A DNA stretch of 64,000 nucleotides, from NCBI RefSeq assembly GCF_025643255.1, contig NZ_CP087112.1, forward strand, positions 1,178,001-1,242,000, given 5' to 3'. The DNA is from Halomonas sp. 7T (GTDB lineage: Bacteria; Pseudomonadota; Gammaproteobacteria; Pseudomonadales; Halomonadaceae). A program made the position numbers and the translations under genes. Position 1 is the first letter of the stretch, and every line of letters begins with the position of its first letter. The notes below the pieces were generated by a model, which was not told the DNA's origin, made no database searches, and worked only from the letters and a program-made list of their open reading frames with translations. Below are positions 58,515 through 64,000 of the stretch, piece after piece.

Positions 58515-59360
58515 CTAATATATCAGCGATGTATAGAGCGCCATCAGCTCATCGCCCGCTAGTAAGCAAACCCACCCTGCCAGTGCTAGGAAAGGGCCAA
58601 AAGGCAGCGGCTGGCCGCGCAAATGAGGAGAGCGGGCTTGCATCGCCAAGCCAACAAGAGCGCCAATACCTGCCGATACGATCAACAGTAATGGCAGCAT
58701 GGGCCAACCGACCCAGGCGCCTAACGCCGCTAGCAGCTTAAAGTCGCCAAACCCCATGCCCTCTTTGCCCGTTAATAGCTTAAATAGCCAGTAAAAGCTC
58801 CAGAGGATTAAGTAGCCGGCCATGGCGCCAATCACCGCGCTGGGCAACATAATAGGTTGCAAGAGCAGCTGATAGAGCAAGCCCGCCCAGAGCAAGGGCA
58901 GGGTCAACATATCCGGCAGCAAATACGTACGAAAATCGATAACCGCCAGCGCCAAAAGCGTTAAGCAGGCCGCATAAATAAACAGGGCGCTTGCTGTTGT
59001 GCCATAAAGCGCCACAACGGCCACCGCTAATAATCCGCCCATCAGTTCAACCAGTGGGTACTGTGCACTAATGGGAGATTGGCAGTTTGCGCACTTGCCG
59101 CGCCGTTTTAACCAGCCAAGCAGTGGCAAGTTGTCATGCCACGCAATCGGATGCTCGCAGCGCGGGCACATCGAACCAGGCGTTGCGAGATTAAAGCGGG
59201 GCGCTGTTTCTGCCGGAAACTCCAGCGAAGCTAGGGCTTCATTGCGCCAGCGCCTCATCAGCATGACCGGTAGACGAGTAATCACCACATTTAAAAAGCT
59301 GCCAAAACAAAGCCCGAGTAGAAGAGCAGGCGCCCACTCGAGCGGTGAAGGGAGATACAT
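58515..59360 (-). CDS. pilD: Prepilin peptidase / N-methyltransferase (PilD)
   Basis: PilD cleaves type IV prepilin leaders and N-methylates the new Phe. The 281-residue membrane protein has the tetracysteine zinc domain (CPRCEHPIAW, CANCQSP) and the two aspartates of the aspartic protease, in VIDFRTYLLPD and the GxGD motif GFGDFKLL. About eight membrane helices are visible. It should process both pilins at the right end of the window. It is 63 bases downstream of pilC. Confidence 0.95.
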   Translation of the reverse strand: MYLPSPLEWAPALLLGLCFGSFLNVVITRLPVMLMRRWRNEALASLEFPAETAPRFNLATPGSMCPRCEHPIAWHDNLPLLGWLKRRGKCANCQSPISAQYPLVELMGGLLAVAVVALYGTTASALFIYAACLTLLALAVIDFRTYLLPDMLTLPLLWAGLLYQLLLQPIMLPSAVIGAMAGYLILWSFYWLFKLLTGKEGMGFGDFKLLAALGAWVGWPMLPLLLIVSAGIGALVGLAMQARSPHLRGQPLPFGPFLALAGWVCLLAGDELMALYTSLIY

Positions 59361-59423
59361 AAATGTCCTTTTAACTGCCTGAAAATAGGAGAGGCCACCG
59401 TGGGCAGCGCATATAGAAAACGG

Positions 59424-60656
59424 CTATAACGCAGAGCCTAAATTGAAAATTGGTAAGTACATGGACACGACAACACCGCCGACTAATAAACCCAATACAA
59501 CGATAATAACGGGTTCCATTAACGATGTGAGTGCATCCACTTTGTTATCAACTTCCTCTTCGTAATAATCTGCCACTCGATTCAGCATGGCATCTAAAGA
59601 GCCTGCCTCTTCACCGATACTGACCATTTGAACCGCCAGGGCTGGAAAACGATTTGTCATGCGCATCGCAAAATGTAATTGCTGCCCCGTCGCCACGTCT
59701 TGGCGGGTTTGCACCACGGCGCGTTCGTAAACCTTATTGCCGGTTGCTCCGGCGGCTGTGTCTAACCCTTCCACCAGAGGTACACCAGAAGAAAATGTGG
59801 TGGCCAATGTGCGAGAAAAACGCGCAACCGCAGATTTGTGCATGATGTCGCCGATAATCGGTAATCGAAGTAGTAATGCATGCATGCGGTAAGCGATATT
59901 AGGTGAGCGCTCAATGCCTTGTTTAAGCAAGAATATGGCCGCTACCAGCGCACCAAATGCTGCCAACCAATACTGCTGCGCTAGCTCCGATAGATTTACC
60001 GTCATTTGCGTAAGCGCAGGTAGTTCCGCCCCGAAGCTTTGAAACATGCTTTCAAATTCAGGTACCACTTTCACCAGAAGCAGCATGGTAACCGCAATAC
60101 CAATCGCCATTACCGCAGTGGGATACCACAGCGCCTTTTTAACACGTGCTTTTAAGGATTCTACTTTCTCTTTATAGGTGGCAACGCGATCCAGCATTTG
60201 ATCTAGGGCGCCTGCTTGTTCACCAGCATCTACCAAGTTAACAAACAGGCGATCAAAATGTTTTGGGTGTTGGCGAAGCGCATCCGAGAAGCTAGAACCA
60301 GAAGACACATCGCTCATCATTTGCTGTATCAGGGCCACCATGGCCGGTTTTTTTAGGCTTTCAGCCACTACTTGCAGCGCTTGTAAAAGTGGGATGCCTG
60401 CTCGAATCATGGTGGCCATTTGACGGGCAAACACCATGATGTCGTTAGGGTTGATGCGGCTGTTGCCGCCAATGCTGCCTTTTTTACTGATACGCCGAAT
60501 ATCAATATTTTGTTTGGCGAGTTCGGCGGTGACTTCCGCTTTGCTGCGGCCGATCATTTCGCCGCTTAACGTTCTGTTTTGGGGGCCTTTGCCTATCCAC
60601 TTCCAGCGCGATAATTTGATGGCGGGAGTTTGGCGCCTACGAGCACGTTTAGCCAT
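59424..60656 (-). CDS. pilC: Type IV pilus inner-membrane platform protein PilC
   Basis: PilC is the platform on which the pilus is assembled. The 410-residue protein has two T2SS-F/GspF-type halves, seen as FARQMATMIRAGIPLLQALQ and FSRTLATTFSSGVPLVEGLD, and three membrane helices. It follows pilB by 3 bases. Confidence 0.95.
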   Translation of the reverse strand: MAKRARRRQTPAIKLSRWKWIGKGPQNRTLSGEMIGRSKAEVTAELAKQNIDIRRISKKGSIGGNSRINPNDIMVFARQMATMIRAGIPLLQALQVVAESLKKPAMVALIQQMMSDVSSGSSFSDALRQHPKHFDRLFVNLVDAGEQAGALDQMLDRVATYKEKVESLKARVKKALWYPTAVMAIGIAVTMLLLVKVVPEFESMFQSFGAELPALTQMTVNLSELAQQYWLAAFGALVAAIFLLKQGIERSPNIAYRMHALLLRLPIIGDIMHKSAVARFSRTLATTFSSGVPLVEGLDTAAGATGNKVYERAVVQTRQDVATGQQLHFAMRMTNRFPALAVQMVSIGEEAGSLDAMLNRVADYYEEEVDNKVDALTSLMEPVIIVVLGLLVGGVVVSMYLPIFNLGSAL

Positions 60657-60659
60657 GCC

Positions 60660-62417
60660 TTATTCCTTACTTACGCGGTTAATCTCTTCAAGGCTGGTGA
60701 TACCTTGCATGACTTTTAATAGGCCGCTGCGATGGAGACTGGGATAGCCCTCCCTGCGGGCCTGCTGGTCAATTTCTAGCGAATTAGCATCGCGCATGAT
60801 GAGCTGACGCATCGACTCTGTAATGGGAACAACTTCATAGATACCAATCCGCCCTTTGTAACCTTGGGTGCAGTGTTTACAACCCATGGCTTTATATAGA
60901 GTGGCTTGGTTAATCTCCTCATTGTTTAGCCCCTCTTTTTGAAGCGCCTTACGCGGTACTTCAATGGGCTCTTTGCAATGGTGGCAAAGTTTACGCGCTA
61001 AGCGCTGTGCAATAATTAAACTAACGGCACTTGCAATGTTGAAGGACGAAACGCCCATATTGGCTAATCGTGTGAGTGTTTCGGCTGCCGAGTTAGTATG
61101 CACCGTAGAGAGCACCAAGTGGCCGGTTTGGGCAGCTTTTACCGCAATGTCCGCTGTTTCCAGGTCGCGTATTTCCCCCACCATAACCACATCTGGGTCC
61201 TGGCGAAGAAAGGCGCGTAGGGCGCTGGCAAAGTCGAGGCCGATTTTGGGCAGAACGTTTACCTGGTTAATGCCATCTACTTTAATTTCTACGGGGTCTT
61301 CAGCCGTACAAATATTGCGCTCTACTTTATTAAGGATATTAATCCCCGTATAAAGCGAAACAGTTTTACCGCTGCCGGTTGGCCCTGTCACCAAAATCAT
61401 GCCCTGGGGCTGTTTAAGCGTATGTTCATACAGAGCGCGCTGCTCATCGGTGAAACCTAACTGCTCAATGCCTAGCTGAGCCGCCGTAGGGTCTAAAATC
61501 CGCAGCACCAGCTTTTCACCGTATACCGTAGGTAGCGAGTTAACACGGAAATCGAGAGAGCGCGTTCGCGAGAGCTTGAGTTTTATCGCGCCATCCTGGG
61601 GTAGACGGCGCTCCGAAATATCCAGCCGGGCCATAATTTTAAGGCGAGCCGCAATACGGTGGCGCATGGCAAAGGGCGGTCTAGCAACTTCAATCAGCAT
61701 GCCATCAACGCGAAAACGGACGCGGTAGAGCGTTTCATAAGGCTCGAAATGAATATCAGAGGCCCTTTGGCGAATGGCGTCTAATAAAATCTTATTAACA
61801 AACTTAACGATGGGCGCATCTTCGCTACTCTGCGACGATTCCTCAAGAGGAACTTCGTTGCCGTCACTGTTTTGTACAATGTTTAACGAACTCACCGCGT
61901 CGTCAATGCCATCCAGCTCATCCAGCATGCCGCGTTCGTTCTGAGCGAGATAGTTATTGAGTGCAACGGTGATTTGATCCACCGGGGCAAGCACACCTTC
62001 TATGCTTAATCCTGTGGCAAACTGGAGCTCATCTAGCTGGGTAAGCGTTGCTGGATAAGGCACCGCGACGGTTAGGCGGTGGCCATGGCGGGCCAGGGGC
62101 AGTACGTTAAGGCTTTGCAATACTTTAACGGGGTAATCGGCGGCGGGTGGCAGCGTAGTAAGGCGCAGCGCCTCAAGGTCGATAACCGGAAGGCCGTACT
62201 CCCATCCCGCTGCTACTGTAGCTGCAACAGGGTCGGCCAGCCCGCTTTCAATAACGTGTTGAAGCAGCGAAATTTCGAGATCAGAGGCCGTCGACTGTGC
62301 GGTGGCCGCTTGTGCATCGCTTAACACACCGTGTTTAACCAACCGCTGGGCAATGCCACGCAGGCCGCCGTGAGCTGCCGCGTGGCTAAGTGTCGATTCA
62401 AAAGAGGGTTTAGACAT
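60660..62417 (-). CDS. pilB: Type IV pilus assembly ATPase PilB
   Basis: PilB powers pilus extension. The 585-residue protein has an N-terminal MshEN-type domain, Walker A GPTGSGKTVSLYTG, Asp-box and Walker B (DPDVVMVGEIRDLETAD), a His-box, and a zinc tetracysteine (CHHCKEP and GCKHCTQG). MshEN domains in relatives bind c-di-GMP, and a diguanylate cyclase is encoded in this window. It is divergent from pilA. Confidence 0.96.
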   Translation of the reverse strand: MSKPSFESTLSHAAAHGGLRGIAQRLVKHGVLSDAQAATAQSTASDLEISLLQHVIESGLADPVAATVAAGWEYGLPVIDLEALRLTTLPPAADYPVKVLQSLNVLPLARHGHRLTVAVPYPATLTQLDELQFATGLSIEGVLAPVDQITVALNNYLAQNERGMLDELDGIDDAVSSLNIVQNSDGNEVPLEESSQSSEDAPIVKFVNKILLDAIRQRASDIHFEPYETLYRVRFRVDGMLIEVARPPFAMRHRIAARLKIMARLDISERRLPQDGAIKLKLSRTRSLDFRVNSLPTVYGEKLVLRILDPTAAQLGIEQLGFTDEQRALYEHTLKQPQGMILVTGPTGSGKTVSLYTGINILNKVERNICTAEDPVEIKVDGINQVNVLPKIGLDFASALRAFLRQDPDVVMVGEIRDLETADIAVKAAQTGHLVLSTVHTNSAAETLTRLANMGVSSFNIASAVSLIIAQRLARKLCHHCKEPIEVPRKALQKEGLNNEEINQATLYKAMGCKHCTQGYKGRIGIYEVVPITESMRQLIMRDANSLEIDQQARREGYPSLHRSGLLKVMQGITSLEEINRVSKE

Positions 62418-62592
62418 GCACGACCTGTGGTAGCAAAGTGGTCAGAATGCGCTTACTTGTACCATACTAAGGGTACTGGCGGCACCACGCTTTTCTAAGC
62501 GCAAACGATCATACAAACGATTGAAGTAGTAGGCCAAATGTAGTTGAAAAATCACTGTGAGTAAGCTAGTGTAACTAATATACATTAATTTT

Positions 62593-62613
62593 GCTTGGTA
62601 ATACCTACCAAGC
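62593..62613 (+). promoter_or_regulatory. Hairpin in the pilA 5' leader
   Basis: An 8-bp perfect inverted repeat (62593-62600 with 62606-62613) has a 5-base loop and lies 8 bases before the AGGGAG ribosome binding site of pilA. It could stabilise the mRNA or control translation. Confidence 0.45.
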
Positions 62614-62636
62614 GATATCCTTAGGGAGAATTTTAG

Positions 62637-63146
62637 ATGCAGACAACTGCAAAAAATGCGTTTCGCAACCTCAAACAAGGCGGTTTCACGCTGATTGAGC
62701 TAATGATTGTGGTGGCAATCATCGGTGTACTGGCATCTATCGCCGTGCCGCAGTATCAAAACTATGTGGGACGTGCTCAAGCCGCAGAAGCGTTTACCGC
62801 AACAGCAGGTGTAAGAACAGATATTGCTGTTTATTACGCTGAAAATGGCTCTTTTCTCGGCTACACCTCTTCTGGCGGAAACGCTAACTTCAACCAAGGT
62901 TCTGCTGGTGCTCTTAATGGTCAGTATATCGGCGAAGTTGCGCTCAATGGGACTCAAAATGGTGCTTATAACGTCACTTTTGATGCAGGCGTCCATGATG
63001 GTAAAACAATCACTTTTACACCTTTAATTGGTGGCGTTGCCGCTACAGCAGGTGATGCGAGCGCTTCCGCTAATGGGCAGATTTCAGGGTGGCAATGCGC
63101 AAGCGAGGACATAGGTGATACATTTTTGCCTTCTGCTTGTCGCTGA
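62637..63146 (+). CDS. pilA: Type IV major pilin (PilA)
   Basis: This is the probable major pilus subunit. The 169-residue prepilin has a 16-residue leader ending LKQGG, with cleavage before FTLIELMIVVAIIGVLASIA; Glu5 is present. A C-terminal disulfide loop is expected between CASEDIG and PSAC. The globular part is Gly-, Ala- and Asn-rich, as in low-complexity pilins. GGGAG lies before the ATG, and a terminator follows the stop by 20 bases. The motor genes are divergent upstream. Confidence 0.95.
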   Translation: MQTTAKNAFRNLKQGGFTLIELMIVVAIIGVLASIAVPQYQNYVGRAQAAEAFTATAGVRTDIAVYYAENGSFLGYTSSGGNANFNQGSAGALNGQYIGEVALNGTQNGAYNVTFDAGVHDGKTITFTPLIGGVAATAGDASASANGQISGWQCASEDIGDTFLPSACR

Positions 63147-63166
63147 TTAACATAATGATATTGTAT

Positions 63167-63190
63167 AAGGGGCCTTATGGCCCCTTTTTT
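63167..63190 (+). terminator. Rho-independent terminator of pilA
   Basis: An 8-bp stem (63167-63174 with 63179-63186) has a 4-base loop and is followed by Ts. It separates pilA from the next pilin gene. Confidence 0.9.
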
Positions 63191-63207
63191 GATGGGAGAG
63201 ACCAGTC

Positions 63208-64000
63208 GTGGCCAAAAATGCGCGCGGCTTTACGCTGATTGAGCTGATGGTAGTGGTGGCGGTGATAGGCGTATTGGCGGCGATTGCCGTGCCACAGTAT
63301 CGGGACTATATGGTTCGTAGCAAAGTGACTGAGGCGCTTAGCCTTGTACGGCCTTATCAGTTGGATGTAACGGAAGCATTGGCTGGGTTATCTGCGATGC
63401 CAGAAAGCCAAGTGGCGCTTGATGCCCAGTATGTTGCATCGTTATCGGTAAATGATGAAGGTACTATTGATGTAACAACGCGCATGACGGGTGCTCGGGT
63501 TGATCCTGCATTGCGCTTCACGCCTGATAGCCAAGGTTGGGTGTGTTCACTCACCCAAGGGCTGCCTCGCCATGTGCCAAGTGAGTGCCGAGCGACGGTA
63601 GGGCCTTATACAATTTCAGAATTGGATGGGTTGAATTATGACAACTTAAATCTTGGCTTACAGGGAAATTATACCGGGGAGCGTAAAGAGATTGCGATTC
63701 CAGCGACGTTTTCAGGCCAGGCACTTGAGCAAATTCATCAAGATGTGTTCGCAAATGCTGGCTTAACATCGGTGTCGTTTGATTCTGCATCCAACTTAAC
63801 GCGAATACACGCCCGTGCTTTCCAAAGTAATGAATTAACAGAGGTACGCTTGCCGGATAGCTTGACCCGAATTGATTGGGGTGCATTTAGCAATAACTCA
63901 AACCTTAATCGCGTGACAATTGGCGCTAATGTTACAACCATAGAAGGAAATGCTTTTCCAGGCGGCGATAGGTTCAGCGATGCATATAGAGCTAATAATG
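63208..64000 (+). CDS. Pilin-like protein with C-terminal leucine-rich repeats, 3' truncated by window edge
   Basis: The frame is open from a GTG at 63208, behind GGGAGAG, to the window end, giving 264 visible residues. A 7-residue leader (MAKNARG, with GTG read as Met) precedes [20 protein letters not shown], with Glu5. The pilin domain closes with a Cys pair at 113 and 127 (VCSLTQG...PSECR), like the disulfide loop of pilA. After a linker, residues about 175-252 form at least three LRR_5/BspA-type repeats of about 22 residues, each ending in an AF: RIHARAF, RIDWGAF and TIEGNAF. Such repeats mediate binding in surface proteins, so this may be an adhesive minor pilin; that role is inferred. 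Confidence 0.85.
   Translation, partial: MAKNARGFTLIELMVVVAVIGVLAAIAVPQYRDYMVRSKVTEALSLVRPYQLDVTEALAGLSAMPESQVALDAQYVASLSVNDEGTIDVTTRMTGARVDPALRFTPDSQGWVCSLTQGLPRHVPSECRATVGPYTISELDGLNYDNLNLGLQGNYTGERKEIAIPATFSGQALEQIHQDVFANAGLTSVSFDSASNLTRIHARAFQSNELTEVRLPDSLTRIDWGAFSNNSNLNRVTIGANVTTIEGNAFPGGDRFSDAYRANN

Noticed and set aside
62418..62590. Sigma-54 promoter for pilA
   Set aside because: I looked for GG-N10-GC spacing upstream of pilA; the closest stretch (near 62475) lacks the -12 GC at the correct spacing.
63931..63938. GTTGTAAC core on the minus strand near the right end as a Ter site
   Set aside because: It lies inside the pilin-LRR coding sequence with mismatching flanks; chance frequency.

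Overview
The window looks like chromosomal core DNA of a Halomonas-like gammaproteobacterium (Halomonadaceae). This rests on the gene set and on protein recognition by eye, not on a database search. The supporting signs are an accBC / prmA-dusB-fis / purH block, a complete rsxABCDGE-nth run, a gyrA-serC-pheA-(tyrA-aroA fusion)-cmk-rpsA run, an MvaT-type H-NS protein, a PPi-type phosphofructokinase, an SSS-transporter histidine kinase and a type IV pilus block. I found no rRNA, tRNA, CRISPR array, insertion sequence or prophage, and no clearly broken gene. Two genes are cut by the window edges: srkA on the left and a pilin-like gene on the right.

Layout. 1-3.9 kb: srkA (partial), a secreted protein of unknown function, folE and a gabD-type dehydrogenase. 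4.1-10.1 kb (minus): purH, fis, dusB, prmA, accC, accB. 10.4-13 kb (minus): dsbD and ppa. 13.2-14.9 kb (plus): a fused phosphatase-like/kinase-like membrane protein with degenerate catalytic motifs. 15-20.2 kb: PPi-dependent pfk and rnt (minus), then argG, a HlyU-family gene and a DUF294 nucleotidyltransferase-like gene (plus). 20.2-25.6 kb (minus): four tightly packed signalling genes, namely a lone receiver, a membrane PAS/degenerate-kinase/DnaQ-exonuclease protein, a two-helix membrane protein and an SSS-fused histidine kinase. 26.2-30.4 kb (plus): cstA, a cory-CC-star gene, an ArsA-like ATPase and a DUF3524 glycosyltransferase. 30.4-41.6 kb (minus): a carbonic-anhydrase-like gene, nth, rsxEGDCBA, a CHASE4-GGDEF protein, metG and a small gene. 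41.7-43.9 kb (minus): an acyltransferase and rdgC. 44.1-55.1 kb (plus): a thioesterase, gyrA, serC, pheA, tyrA-aroA, cmk, rpsA and mvaT. 55.2-58.4 kb: an AraC/GyrI-like regulator, a small unknown gene, a Tus-like replication-terminus protein, yacG and coaE. 58.5-64 kb: pilD, pilC and pilB (minus), then pilA and a second pilin whose C-terminal part is a leucine-rich-repeat domain (plus, runs off the edge).

How it fits together. Most of the window is housekeeping: fatty-acid initiation, purine, folate, arginine and aromatic amino-acid synthesis, translation, and DNA topology and repair. The accessory interest lies in the 13 kb pseudoenzyme, the 19-30 kb block that puts an acetate/pyruvate-type sensing system beside a CstA transporter operon, the diguanylate cyclase coupled to rsx, the Tus-like gene together with a possible Ter-like site at 19 kb, and the pilin-LRR fusion at the right edge.
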